From Lentilactobacillus diolivorans DSM 14421 (GTDB lineage Bacteria > Bacillota > Bacilli > Lactobacillales > Lactobacillaceae): 64,000 bases of DNA. A program made the position numbers and the translations under genes. How positions within the stretch are numbered: the stretch's first letter is position 1; each line of letters begins with the position of its first letter. Location of the stretch: assembly GCF_001434255.1 (NCBI RefSeq), contig NZ_AZEY01000068.1, positions 36,592 to 100,591 on the forward strand, in the 5' to 3' direction. Below the pieces are notes generated by a model. That model was not told where the DNA came from and searched no databases. It saw nothing but the letters and a program-made list of their open reading frames with translations. Positions 9,499 to 18,112 of this stretch are shown here, one piece after another.

Positions 9499-9735
9499 TA
9501 GAGTGTGGAACCAAGTGCTTATATGGCAGGGGTTTGCTTGGTTTCACACATTTCGGCTAGATGGCCAGTCCAATATTCCAGGTAGAAAATGTTGGATTAG
9601 AGATGCTTATATGGCCAGTATCTGCTTGATTTCACACGTTTCAGCTAGGCAGCCAGTCCAGTATTCCAAGTAGAAAATATTGGACGAGGGACGCCTACAA
9701 GGAGAGGAACTGTTTGGCTTCACACATCTCAAACA
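9499..9735 (+). repeat. degenerate tandem copies of the large palindromic element (copy G)
   Basis: About two and a half imperfect units with an 88-bp period start at 9518, 9606 and 9694. Each unit contains the element's right half: CTTATATGGC, then TGCTTG-TTTCACAC and an ATTTCGGCTAG-like tail. The first is preceded by the left arm AGAGTGTGGAACCAAG, which pairs with CTTGGTTTCACAC, but the inner hairpin is missing. It lies in the 488-bp gap between padR and the ThrE pair; nothing else is seen there. Confidence 0.7.
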
Positions 9736-9904
9736 AGCGGGCCACCCCCTCGTCTTGGGAACAAGCTTCTGAAGTTAAGCTATTCTGGATTGCACCCACC
9801 ATACGCCGTGCTTTCAACCACATTTCGATTCACCATCCCAACTAATGGCAACAAAAAAAGAGACCAAGCAAAGATCATTGCCCGAGTCTCACCGTGATAA
9901 ACCA

Positions 9905-10366
9905 TTAAAATTTCTGGTGTCCCTTAATAAATTCATGTTCAATTCGCAACCGAATTTTATTAACCAATTCCGCTACAATAAACCCTAAAGCAATCGAACC
10001 AGCAATCCAAACAACTTCTGACAAGTAACTAAATGCTGATTCATAACTGCCCATCGCAAAACTCTTAATTGCATTATATGCTTGCCCACCGGGAACCAGT
10101 GGCACAAGTCCCGGAACATCGAACAGAATGCTGGGCATTTTTTTCCATCGGGCAATTAAAACCGAGACAACCCCGATGCAAAGGCCGCCAAAAAAGTTGG
10201 CTGACCCTAAACCACCCCACGCGTTGATAATCACATAGTAGACCAACCAGCCCAGCAAGGCATTAAAGCCAGCAATATTTAATGCTTTATGTGGTAAATT
10301 CACAATTAAGCCGAAGCCCACCCCGGAAAGGTACACACAAAAACACTTAATAATAAATAATTCCAT
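9905..10366 (-). CDS. threonine/serine exporter, C-terminal half (ThrE_2 type)
   Basis: This 153-residue, four- to five-helix membrane protein of the ThrE_2 (DUF3815) family carries the GLVPLVPGGQAYNAI signature. In Corynebacterium ThrE both halves are one polypeptide exporting threonine and serine; in lactobacilli they are often two genes. Here it follows the N-terminal half by 12 bp on the same strand, with GAGAGGGAA upstream of its ATG. A second such pair is found at 34.0-35.2 kb. Substrate is inferred from family only. Confidence 0.88.
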   Translation of the reverse strand: MELFIIKCFCVYLSGVGFGLIVNLPHKALNIAGFNALLGWLVYYVIINAWGGLGSANFFGGLCIGVVSVLIARWKKMPSILFDVPGLVPLVPGGQAYNAIKSFAMGSYESAFSYLSEVVWIAGSIALGFIVAELVNKIRLRIEHEFIKGHQKF

Positions 10367-10378
10367 AGTTGTTCCCTC

Positions 10379-11140
10379 TCACATGAAGTGTAGTGCAATT
10401 GCCACGCCAAATCCTAGTGCACAGGCACTAATGAGCGCTTCAATTCCCCGAGCCGGTCCACTGATCAAATTACCGGATAAGGCATCCCGAACCGCGTTTG
10501 TTAACGGGATCCCCGGAACCAACGGCATCATTCCACCAACAATAATATCATCAGCTTGATGCCCCAAGCCAAATTGAACTGACAGAATGGCTAAAGCAGC
10601 AACGGCAGCCGCCGCTAAAAACTCGCTCAAAAATCTGATTTGGACATAAATATTTAAGAAATAGAGGACTGCCCAACCAACCATACCAACTAAAAAGGTG
10701 ATCCAAAAATCGGCCAAATTATTTCGAAAAACAACCACCAGCGTGCCACTCACAATCCCGGCACCAATTTCTTGAACCCACAGTGGAAAGGTTCCGACGA
10801 TATCGTCAATATGAATTAATTGATCATAGAAGTTTTGGATATCAATCTGTTTGGCAGCAAACGATCGCGAAAGTTCATTGACTTTGGCAACTTTTTCCAA
10901 ATCAAAGGACCGCTTATCAATTGATCCAACTTGAGCGCCAACATCCGAAACACCACCCGACATAATAATCCCAGTGACGGTAACATAAACTTTGGCATCT
11001 TTTAACCCAGCATTATGGGCAATTCTCAGGATTGTATCGTTGACCCGAGTCATTTCAGATCCAGATTCAATCATAATTGTTCCTGCAAGGATGCAGGTAT
11101 CAAGTACCATTTGATCGTACTTACGTTGCTGATCAGCCAT
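10379..11140 (-). CDS. threonine/serine exporter, N-terminal half (ThrE/DUF1212)
   Basis: This 253-residue ThrE-family protein has a soluble N-terminal domain (residues about 1-115, with TIMIESGSEMTRVNDTI) followed by about five membrane helices ending in the MMPLVPGIPLTNAVRDALSGN motif. Together with the adjacent small gene it would form a proton-driven exporter of threonine, serine or small peptides. The pair probably forms a two-gene operon. The second copy in the window (34.0 kb) has the same layout but differs clearly in sequence. Confidence 0.88.
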   Translation of the reverse strand: MADQQRKYDQMVLDTCILAGTIMIESGSEMTRVNDTILRIAHNAGLKDAKVYVTVTGIIMSGGVSDVGAQVGSIDKRSFDLEKVAKVNELSRSFAAKQIDIQNFYDQLIHIDDIVGTFPLWVQEIGAGIVSGTLVVVFRNNLADFWITFLVGMVGWAVLYFLNIYVQIRFLSEFLAAAAVAALAILSVQFGLGHQADDIIVGGMMPLVPGIPLTNAVRDALSGNLISGPARGIEALISACALGFGVAIALHFM

Positions 11141-11231
11141 TCTTTCACCCCATTAAACGCCTCAAACTAACCGATCGGTATCATCCAATACTTCAGATAC
11201 GGACGGCTTGACTTGAGCATAATTAACGATA

Positions 11232-11268
11232 AAAAGACTGGGGTATATTACATTATCCCAGCCTCTCA
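11232..11268 (-). repeat. short hairpin of the second dispersed element family (fragment)
   Basis: ACTGGGG-TATATTACATTAT-CCCAG followed by CCTCT resembles the terminator-like head of the element at 57.1-57.2 kb, also read on the minus strand with a flanking run of A on the left. The conserved core that follows in full copies is absent here. It lies between mntR-type and ThrE genes and could end the mntR transcript. Confidence 0.5.
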
Positions 11269-11349
11269 TCCATTCTTCCTGCCCCAGCGTTACTTTCTTT
11301 CATAAATAGATCAACATTCAATCGTTCAAACCTACTGAAGCTGACACAG

Positions 11350-11997
11350 CTACTTTACAAATACATAATGCGCTGTTTTGTAACCAATTACTAATTTCTT
11401 TTTATCAGTCAAATTTTGAACCGTCACTGATCCCTCAAACGGATCATGAGAAATAATTTTGAGCTTATCACCAATATCAAGCTTAATGTCACCTAACAAA
11501 GTTAATAGATCATGATTATCAATAAATCGATTAACCACAACGGTCTCACCGTCTTTAGCCGCCGTTAGAATTTTATCATGGTCCTTCTCATAATTCCCAT
11601 ACCGATCAGGAATAATGCCACCATGTGGGCAGCGCTTGGGGTGACCCAAAAAATCATCAAGATGATCAATCATTTTGTCACTCGTGACATGTTCCAGCAG
11701 TTCTGCTTCATCATGAACATCTGGTAGATCAAAATGCAAGGTATTGATTAAAAACGTTTCCCAAATTCGATGTTTTCTAACCAGTTCCTCAGCATATTTT
11801 GTTCCTTTGGCTGTTAACTGAACACCCGAATAAGGCTTATGAACAACCAATTTCTCCTCGACCATCTTATTAACCATTTCGGTGACTGAACCAGCTGCAA
11901 TGTTAAGGCTGATGGCAATTTGCTTATTGGTTACTAATTTGTTAGCACCACCAAGCTCAAAAATAATTTTTAAATAGTCCTCTTTCATTGGAGTCAT
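11350..11997 (-). CDS. DtxR/MntR family metal-dependent regulator
   Basis: This 215-residue repressor has an N-terminal winged helix (NKQIAISLNIAAGSVTEMVNKMVEEKLV), a central dimerisation and metal-binding domain with HRIWETFLINTLHF, HDEAELLEHV and the CPHGG element, and a C-terminal FeoA/SH3-like domain from about residue 145. DtxR-type proteins bind DNA when loaded with Mn or Fe. It starts 22 bp after the CDF exporter stop, so it is likely co-transcribed with it and may control export of the same metal. AGGAG lies 12 nt before the ATG. Confidence 0.9.
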   Translation of the reverse strand: MTPMKEDYLKIIFELGGANKLVTNKQIAISLNIAAGSVTEMVNKMVEEKLVVHKPYSGVQLTAKGTKYAEELVRKHRIWETFLINTLHFDLPDVHDEAELLEHVTSDKMIDHLDDFLGHPKRCPHGGIIPDRYGNYEKDHDKILTAAKDGETVVVNRFIDNHDLLTLLGDIKLDIGDKLKIISHDPFEGSVTVQNLTDKKKLVIGYKTAHYVFVK

Positions 11998-12019
11998 TTA
12001 AACAAAAATCTCCTACTTT

Positions 12020-12931
12020 CTATGGAATATCATTACCACGATCATAAATAATATCTTCGTGTTCGCCACGCGTTGTTTCCGCTTGAATCGTGACATGACA
12101 GATATGATATTTTTCTTTCAACAGTTTAGCAATTTCAGAATAAATTGGTTGCGCTTCACTAATCTTCATATCATGCAGATTCACATGGGCTGAAAAAATA
12201 ATGTTAGTTTCATCAATCGACCAAGCATGAACATGATGGACGCTAAAGACCCCATCAATTTCAAGCAAATCACGTTTAATTGCTTCATAATCAATATCCG
12301 GTGCCCCCTGCATCAAAATTCTGAAGGTCTGTCGAACAAGCGGAATCGACTCATAAATAATGTACAAAGCAACTAACATCGTGACAACGGGATCAGCTAA
12401 AGTCCAATTGTATAAATCAATTAGAACCCCACCAATAATGATGGCGATTGAAGACAATGCATCACTCATAATGTGCAGGTAAGTTGCCCGCATATTCAAA
12501 TTACTCTTGGACCCCGCGTTTAAAAGAAAAGCTGACAATAAGTTTGCAACAAGTCCAATAATCGCAACAATTAACATCAATGTCCCGTTAATTGGCTCAG
12601 GATGACTAATCCGCTTAACGGCTTCAACAATTAAAAACACACAAATTAAAACCAACGCAATCGAATTTACAAATGCTGCAATGATCTCTGCACGCTTGTA
12701 GCCAAATGTATTACGGGCATTTTGCTTACGTTTACTAATTTGATTGGCTGCGTAACTGAAAACAATTGAAACCGAATCTCCCAAATTATGAAAAGCATCC
12801 GAAATCAATGATAAACTTCCTGATAACGCCCCACCAATAAACTCTGCAATCGTAATCACCACATTTAAAATTGTGACCCAAAAGAAGCGGTTGCCTGATA
12901 ATTCTTCGTGATTATGATCATGTTCTGGCAT
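12020..12931 (-). CDS. cation diffusion facilitator metal exporter (CzcD/ZnT type)
   Basis: This six-helix membrane protein of about 303 residues has a histidine-bearing N-terminus (PEHDHNHEE) and a cytoplasmic C-terminal domain. The transport-site residues appear as HxxxD in helix 2 (His48, Asp52 in DAFHNLGD) and HxxxD in helix 5 (HIMSDA), the arrangement associated with zinc rather than manganese in this family. Start set at ATG 12931 because GGAG lies 7 nt upstream. The linked DtxR-type regulator is more usual for Mn or Fe, so the true substrate is open. Confidence 0.9.
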   Translation of the reverse strand: MPEHDHNHEELSGNRFFWVTILNVVITIAEFIGGALSGSLSLISDAFHNLGDSVSIVFSYAANQISKRKQNARNTFGYKRAEIIAAFVNSIALVLICVFLIVEAVKRISHPEPINGTLMLIVAIIGLVANLLSAFLLNAGSKSNLNMRATYLHIMSDALSSIAIIIGGVLIDLYNWTLADPVVTMLVALYIIYESIPLVRQTFRILMQGAPDIDYEAIKRDLLEIDGVFSVHHVHAWSIDETNIIFSAHVNLHDMKISEAQPIYSEIAKLLKEKYHICHVTIQAETTRGEHEDIIYDRGNDIP

Positions 12932-13441
12932 CAAATCACTCCAATCCACTTTTCATTATGGCATTACTGAAGTGAAATTTCCATAATTGGTTAACAATTT
13001 TTTTAGGGATGCAGAAAATAAAGATTCACTTCCGAACGAGTGTTCCCATTTTTAACCGGATCGATTCAATGAAAAACATCCTGACAAATGAAAAGGCCTG
13101 ATGAAAGCCCAAATTGTTCGGGTTAACGGTTTTAGTGAAGGATGAGCATACAAAAAAGAAGCTGTCACAAAACAAAATGTCATGTTTCAGCTTCTTCGAG
13201 GGGAATCGGCCACTCTGTTGGTTTTAATCAAATGTCACTTCGTTTATATTCGAATACTGATCCAATTTGTAATTGGATACTCAAAGTGCTTCTATTCGCA
13301 CGATGGAACTCTTTAACTGTCACATCACTTATGCAATCCAACATTCATACAAACGACAATCTAATTAATGTCAATTAAGAGTGCCAATAACCCCTCTATG
13401 GTTAGAATATCATCAGATTTTAAATATAACAACGACTTTGT
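12932..13441. other. intergenic region with one hairpin
   Basis: The arms AAGAAGCTG (13156-13164) and CAGCTTCTT (13188-13196) form a hairpin that may terminate transcription. A 78-codon open frame across it has no ribosome site or motif and is rejected. I see nothing else in this stretch. Confidence 0.5.
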
Positions 13442-13666
13442 TTACAATTGGCAATGTTTAACCAATCTTTTAACATCATCGATTGAGGAACCATTTTCAA
13501 TAAAACAATGCACCATATCAAGCCAATACATGTCATGATCATCCAGTTCCGTTGATGAATCGTCAAGTTGTGGTTTGGATGGGACTAAGCCATTCTTAAT
13601 GTAATCAACAATTACGTCCGGACTAACGTTGAATTTTTCTGCAGATTCAACCAAAGTGAGTTTCAT
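13442..13666 (-). CDS. small MerR-like helix-turn-helix protein
   Basis: A 74-residue protein. LTLVESAEKFNVSPDVIVDYIKNGLV resembles the N-terminal DNA-binding unit of MerR or excisionase proteins, and the DDHDMYWLDMVHCFIENGSSIDDVKRLV half resembles the MerR second helix pair. There is no effector domain. Start placed at the second ATG (13666), 8 nt after AGGAG. It is probably a small regulator of an unknown target; the neighbours are unknown genes, so no target is implied. Confidence 0.7.
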   Translation of the reverse strand: MKLTLVESAEKFNVSPDVIVDYIKNGLVPSKPQLDDSSTELDDHDMYWLDMVHCFIENGSSIDDVKRLVKHCQL

Positions 13667-13801
13667 AATCATTTCTCCTAGTTCATTTAAATTACAATCA
13701 GTCTAACAGTATTCGCAAAGAATGCAAGCGGATTCTTCTAGAGTTGATTAGAAATGCTTAACTATCTTAGTCTGATCAAATTAGTTCAATTTGACAGGTG
13801 A

Positions 13802-14200
13802 CTATTCTGAAACAATTCGCCAATTTCCTTCAGCAGCTTTAGAAATTTGGTTTAAGAAGTGCAAAATCGAAGCGGCCCGATCTTTATTGTGTTTAGTCAG
13901 CAAATTTAGTCCTTTGCCGGTAATCATCGGATTACTTAAGGAAAATTGCTCATCTTTCTTCTCCCCTGTTGAAAAAGCAACGACCGTATTGCCGTCATCA
14001 ATTTGTGTGATGATAAAGAACATACTAAAGTCGTCATTATCCTTCATATAAGCCGGCATTGCCCAAATGCCCTCACTAATTTGAATCAGTTCTTCATTTT
14101 CGTACCGGTAATCACGATGATTCTGTTCGGTAATTCCTTTATCAAGAACAAACATCATCTTATCAAAAACCGGATTGCCGAGTTTAATATTATCTTCCAT
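13802..14200 (-). CDS. hypothetical 132-aa cytoplasmic protein
   Basis: I do not recognise this family. The protein is acidic, without signal or membrane helix, and has an alternating strand pattern (FSMFFIITQIDDGNTVVAFSTGEKK) followed by a helix-rich end (LLTKHNKDRAASILHFLNQISKAAEGNW). Start placed at ATG 14200, with AGAGG about 6 nt upstream. It begins only 13 bp after the stop of a 41-codon hydrophobic peptide gene and shares its promoter. A peptide with a soluble partner could be toxin and antitoxin, bacteriocin and immunity, or a sensor pair; none is demonstrated. Confidence 0.7.
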   Translation of the reverse strand: MEDNIKLGNPVFDKMMFVLDKGITEQNHRDYRYENEELIQISEGIWAMPAYMKDNDDFSMFFIITQIDDGNTVVAFSTGEKKDEQFSLSNPMITGKGLNLLTKHNKDRAASILHFLNQISKAAEGNWRIVSE

Positions 14201-14213
14201 GGTAAGCCTCTTT

Positions 14214-14339
14214 CTATCGATGTTTTTTAGCATTGTTAGTTGTCAACTTTGATATCATGACAGTTGAAACAATTGCGACGATTGTGTTCGCTGCAATGGT
14301 TACACTACTAACAACGGCAAGTGCGGTATTCTTTTTCAT
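14214..14339 (-). CDS. 41-aa single-helix membrane peptide
   Basis: ATG at 14339 opens a 41-codon frame. The peptide has a positive start (MKKNTALAVV), one hydrophobic helix (about residues 6-30) and a basic end (NNAKKHR). GGAG lies about 10 nt upstream, and a promoter-like TTGCAT-16-TATAAT lies at 14384-14411 (minus strand). The frame stops 13 bp before the 132-aa gene. It is too short for most gene finders but the signals are coherent. Function unknown. Confidence 0.6.
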   Translation of the reverse strand: MKKNTALAVVSSVTIAANTIVAIVSTVMISKLTTNNAKKHR

Positions 14340-14383
14340 ATGTTATTGTCTCCAAAGTTGATCAATTTAAGATCCGAAATCCA

Positions 14384-14411
14384 ATTATATCAGACCAACT
14401 TTGAGATGCAA
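14384..14411 (-). promoter_or_regulatory. sigma-A type promoter of the 41-aa/132-aa pair
   Basis: On the minus strand, TTGCAT and TATAAT are separated by 16 bp, with a TGA just before the -10. It lies about 45 bp upstream of the 41-aa gene. Confidence 0.55.
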
Positions 14412-14818
14412 TCAAACTATGAAATTAATTCCGGATTAAGTTGACATAACGAATCAACCGGCTGTTGCCCCGTTCACTTTAAACCAACTCGCAAAATAAT
14501 TTTTCGATTAGGGGGAGTGGTTTTTTTGCTGAATCGGCCAACCATTAAGTCTCCAGATAGATAATTCACTAAAACGAACAATTCAAAAGCGAGCCGGTAC
14601 TCATCACTTAATTTTCAGTTTTTCACCATAACTACCTTAGTCGCATTATCAATCTTTGCTCTTGATAAAGAAATTAACCGTATCATCTGAAGAAGGAAAT
14701 TTAGTAGCCAATTATCATGTCAAAAAACATCGTTATGATTCCCAAGGTTGAGAATGATAGCAATGTTTTTGATAGTTGAAAACAATTGTCAGTGGCAATG
14801 GTGATACAATCCTTCAAC
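14412..14818. other. intergenic region with one imperfect hairpin
   Basis: No gene is apparent. Around 14718-14778 an imperfect inverted repeat (CAAAAAACATCG and ...ATGTTTTTGAT) could terminate the membrane-protein operon ending at 14819. I see nothing else. Confidence 0.45.
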
Positions 14819-15348
14819 TTATTCTCGATACTTTTTAATTTTAAACAAGTCATTTAGGAAATGAACAATTCCCATTACGATCCCAGCGCCCGTTGAACGA
14901 ACAATATAATTCATTGAAGTTGTCGCTGAGGTTAGCTGAATGCCATCGCTCCAATCAAAGATGACATTGATTAGATACATCAGGAGCCCAAATCCAATTC
15001 CAAATTCAATTGCGCGCCAAACACTCTTTCTAATTGCATTTGGATAATCCTGGGCCTCGACTTCCCGATCGATTAAGTGAAGTTTAGTTGTGGCGTAAAA
15101 AACATAAAGATTAACTAAAACAAATGACCCAAGTAAAACAGCAAAGAACAGGAATATAAAAGCCTTCTCAATGCTTTGATCGGCGATAAAGCCCGCAATG
15201 ACAGCTGATAATAGATTACATACTAATAAGATGAAATAGGCATTGCTGGCAATTCGCCCAATCTCCTGTCGCTGCCGTTCATCTAAGACACCGGAAACGC
15301 CATACAAGTGTTTAATGATCCAAATACTGATGTTTTCCTTATTTTCAT
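14819..15348 (-). pseudogene. DUF3278-like membrane protein, frameshifted at its start
   Basis: The open part (to about 15307) encodes a four-helix membrane protein, YGVSGVLDERQRQEIGRIASNAYF followed by hydrophobic segments, related to the next gene upstream. The in-frame sequence continues upstream as ENKENISIWIIKHLYGV, matching the start MKNKES...IKWFYGV of the paralogue. The only ATG with a ribosome site (15348, after AAGAGTGGTG) is one base out of frame: ATGAAAATAAGG has four A residues where the paralogue has five. This is a one-base deletion or a sequencing error. TTG at 15307 may give a shortened product. Confidence 0.65.
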
Positions 15349-15371
15349 AACATTCACCACTCTTAATTAAT

Positions 15372-15911
15372 TCAGTTTGATTTGTGATATTTAATTCGCA
15401 TTACCCGTGGCCCAACCGTTAACAGACCCATTACCAGGCTCCAGATAGCTGCCAAAATTGGATTGGTCAGATCATATAAAAATACTGATAATGACTCGTG
15501 CCCCATTCCGTAATTAATAATAAAATAGGCTAAATATGCACCAGGGAAATAAAAGATCCAGGCTTTAATGAATTGAATCATCTCCCATTTTGCCATTCGA
15601 GCAGCTTGACCGATGGGATATTCTGCGTCTAATAAATGATGATGGTCAACGCCGAATTCAATATACAGCAGGATTCCCCAGGTAATAGCGACGCCATTGG
15701 CTGCCAACCAGATTAATACGGTCTGTCGAGAACCGCCCAATGCTAGGAAAAAACTGCCGATGCTTGAAAAAAAGGAATATAACGCCAAGACGATAAACGC
15801 ATTATTTCCAACCCGATTCAACTCAGAAACAACGTGTTCATCGCCGATTCCCGGAACGCCATAAAACCACTTAATTGCTCTGACACCAAACGATTCTTTA
15901 TTTTTCATCAT
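15372..15911 (-). CDS. DUF3278-like membrane protein
   Basis: A 179-residue protein with a short cytoplasmic start (MKNKESFGVRAIKWFYGVPGIGDEHVVSELNRVGNNAF) and four predicted membrane helices. I associate it with the DUF3278 family of lactobacilli; the family assignment is from memory of the pattern and is not certain. Its ATG overlaps the end of an XRE repressor gene, and GGAGG from within that gene serves as ribosome site, so the two are translationally coupled. A frameshifted paralogue follows 23 bp downstream. Function unknown. Confidence 0.7.
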   Translation of the reverse strand: MMKNKESFGVRAIKWFYGVPGIGDEHVVSELNRVGNNAFIVLALYSFFSSIGSFFLALGGSRQTVLIWLAANGVAITWGILLYIEFGVDHHHLLDAEYPIGQAARMAKWEMIQFIKAWIFYFPGAYLAYFIINYGMGHESLSVFLYDLTNPILAAIWSLVMGLLTVGPRVMRIKYHKSN

Positions 15912-16101
15912 CCTCGACCTCCCAGAATAACGTATTTAAATCTGTGCCCAATTTTTTGGCAATGCTGATACACAAATTCAACGATGGATTGTACTTATCA
16001 TTCTCAATCAAATTAATCGTTTGTCTCGCAACACCAATTTTTTCAGCCAAGCTAAACTGCGATAATTTTTGTTTTTTTCGATATTCTCTGACTCGGTTCA
16101 C
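15898..16101 (-). CDS. XRE family transcriptional regulator (YozG-like)
   Basis: A 67-residue HTH protein in which nearly the whole length is the DNA-binding domain: VREYRKKQKLSQFSLAEKIGVARQTINLIENDKYNPSLNLCISIAKKLGTDLNTLFW. I chose GTG 16101 because AAGGTGG precedes it by 7 nt; the ATG upstream has no ribosome site. It is first in an operon with two DUF3278-like membrane proteins, a pairing common in lactobacilli, and a dyad just upstream probably is its own operator. Confidence 0.88.
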   Translation of the reverse strand: MNRVREYRKKQKLSQFSLAEKIGVARQTINLIENDKYNPSLNLCISIAKKLGTDLNTLFWEVEDDEK

Positions 16102-16138
16102 AGCATAACCACCTTCTTTCAAGATGTTGGAAATGATT

Positions 16139-16165
16139 GTCATATATATATGTCATTTCTATATG
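16139..16165. promoter_or_regulatory. candidate operator of the XRE regulator
   Basis: Perfect 8-bp inverted arms GTCATATA and TATATGAC are separated by 11 bp, about one helical turn between half-sites, directly upstream of the XRE gene. A further TATGTCATT lies between them. Confidence 0.5.
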
Positions 16166-16296
16166 ACTAATATACCCTGATCATTTTATTTTGTCAATTA
16201 TATGTGACAAAAACTGATCTTATCATCTTGTTAATTACTCAACCTAAAAATCCTTTTTGACATCCTTTTTTCAACTAAACACAATGATGACAACAA

Positions 16297-16324
16297 AAAA
16301 ACTGGGACAGCATAATCTGTCCCA
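16297..16324 (-). terminator. terminator-like hairpin after GNAT/XRE intergenic
   Basis: CTGGGACAG and CTGTCCCAG form a 9-bp perfect stem around CATAAT, flanked on the left by a run of A residues (T residues on the minus strand). It resembles the head of the second dispersed element. It could end a minus-strand transcript. Confidence 0.55.
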
Positions 16325-16378
16325 GCAATGAATGTAATCTATTCAATTTAAAATTTATTTTAGTAATTAAATGCCAAA

Positions 16379-16969
16379 TTAAACATATAGTAAGCTCTCT
16401 TGCTTAGCCGGCTTCTGCATATGATGATACAAATGGTCCCCAATCATTTGGGTTCCCACCGTTTTAAAGCCTTTTCGAGCATATAATTTTTCCGCATTTG
16501 GATTTTCATAATCGACGTTCAAACCAACCACTGATTTACCATCATTCAACGCCATTCTTGGGACGGCGTTTAGTAATTTACTACCAATTCCGTGCCCTTG
16601 ATAGCGTGGATCCACGGCAATCGAATCTAAATACCATTCATCGGTATTGGTTTCGGAATCAGGGATATATGGTTCTTTAAAATCGGCACTCTTTTTGGAT
16701 AAATTGATCAGCACCTGATTAATTGCGTCCTCATTTTCGCTGGGGTAACCAAACACCACCCCAACAACTTGACCATCGGCCTCGGCCACCACGGTTGATG
16801 CTTTACTAGACAAATAGGTATCTGTCTGGTAAGCCCTCGTGATGACCTTGGCTAATCCAGGTTCGGGAACGTCTTCTAATTCATCAAGTTCCATTTCATC
16901 AAAAATAATATCAATTAATGGGGCTATCTGGCCCGCATCATCCTGCTGTGCTTCTCTAACGGTTATCAA
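16379..16969 (-). CDS. GNAT family N-acetyltransferase
   Basis: This 196-residue single GNAT domain has the motif A core WYLDSIAVDPRYQGHGIGSKLLNAV, where the Q-G-H-G-I-G loop binds the acetyl-CoA pyrophosphate, and the later LNVDYENPNAEKLYARKGFKTV motif B. It starts with TTG, supported by AGGAGG 6 nt upstream and by the usual ITVREAQQDDAGQIAPL opening strand. The acceptor is unknown. It stands alone. Confidence 0.88.
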   Translation of the reverse strand: MITVREAQQDDAGQIAPLIDIIFDEMELDELEDVPEPGLAKVITRAYQTDTYLSSKASTVVAEADGQVVGVVFGYPSENEDAINQVLINLSKKSADFKEPYIPDSETNTDEWYLDSIAVDPRYQGHGIGSKLLNAVPRMALNDGKSVVGLNVDYENPNAEKLYARKGFKTVGTQMIGDHLYHHMQKPAKQESLLYV

Positions 16970-17058
16970 AAAAATCCTCCTAATAATATTAAACGTATTC
17001 TATGTGTTAATTGATATCTTACTGAAATTTTCATAAATTGTCAAAGGACACCGTTAAA

Positions 17059-17859
17059 TTAGCCTTTTTGTTTAGGAGATTTTTCAAAGTGATTTGTATC
17101 GCTTTCACGAAGGCTTTCATTTTCTTTGGCAGAATCTAAAAACTGGTTCCGCTCGATCGTATCCAATTCATTTCGAATCTGACCTAAAATTTCAATCTCC
17201 AGTTTTTGAATTTCTAATGTATGTGGCAACTGATTTTGTGTAAGATTGTCTAGCTTTGCGTGCAAAATCCGCAACTCGTGTTCTGATTTCAAATTAACAT
17301 GATAGTCATTTTCTGAGTTCATCCGGTCACGATCAGCAGCTCGGTTTTGACTCATCATAATGATTGGGGCTTGAATTGCAGCAATACAGCTCAGTCCTAA
17401 ATTAAGTAAAATGAACGGAAACGGGTCGAAGTGAATACCAAATAATTGAGCACCGTTTAAAATCATCCAAGCAACCAGAACCAGTGTAAAAATACCAATG
17501 AACCCCCAGCTACCACCAAATCGAGCCACTGCATCCGACACCCGTTGACCAAATGTTAACGTTTTTTCCAAATTGTCGTTCACATCGATGATATCGTAAT
17601 CATCACTCTGCATGGCTTTGGTTAGCCGTCGGTTAATCTTGCGGGTCTGTTTGACATCGGAATTAACCATCCCATCCACTCGCATTAATTGATATTTCAG
17701 TAAATCGTGGTCACAAATAAAATCGGTCACTTTTGCCGATGGATACTCACCCTTAATTAAATTACGAGTTGCTGGTTCCAGATCCTTTAAAAATCGACCA
17801 TCAAGGACCATATGACGCTGATGGTCAACTAAGCAAATTGCGGTTTTTTCTTGATCCAT
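17059..17859 (-). CDS. DUF1003 family membrane protein
   Basis: A 266-residue protein. A cytoplasmic N-terminal part of about 110 residues is followed by two membrane helices (FIGIFTLVLVAWMIL and FPFILLNLGLSCIAAIQAPIIMMSQNR) and the DUF1003 signature DRDRMNSENDYHVNLKSEHEL. The end is basic and hydrophilic. Start set at the ATG 9 nt after TTGGAG. The family has no firm function. No operon partner is apparent. Confidence 0.85.
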   Translation of the reverse strand: MDQEKTAICLVDHQRHMVLDGRFLKDLEPATRNLIKGEYPSAKVTDFICDHDLLKYQLMRVDGMVNSDVKQTRKINRRLTKAMQSDDYDIIDVNDNLEKTLTFGQRVSDAVARFGGSWGFIGIFTLVLVAWMILNGAQLFGIHFDPFPFILLNLGLSCIAAIQAPIIMMSQNRAADRDRMNSENDYHVNLKSEHELRILHAKLDNLTQNQLPHTLEIQKLEIEILGQIRNELDTIERNQFLDSAKENESLRESDTNHFEKSPKQKG

Positions 17860-18112
17860 CTTTTTCATCTCCAATTAATCCCGAATTATCTTCCAAAACA
17901 TTTCATGTTAATCATAATTAAAACCTCCGATTCAAACAACCATGACAATTGAAAAATAAACGGACATTTTCTGTTTAGCCTCAAAATAGTATGTAACAAA
18001 AAAACGCCTCACGATATTATTATATCAGTGAGGCGCCCGAGTCATTCATGATTTAGTTTCCAGTCGATTAAAAACTAGTTGTCTAACCAAATAAAACCGA
18101 TGTCAAGAGGGT

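Noticed and set aside
9499-9735. Possible CRISPR array because of regular 88-bp spacing
   Set aside because: Units are imperfect, too long, only about 2.5 copies, and each is a half of the palindromic element; no cas genes nearby.
13142-13378. Open frame of 78 codons
   Set aside because: It covers a terminator-like hairpin and has no ribosome site.
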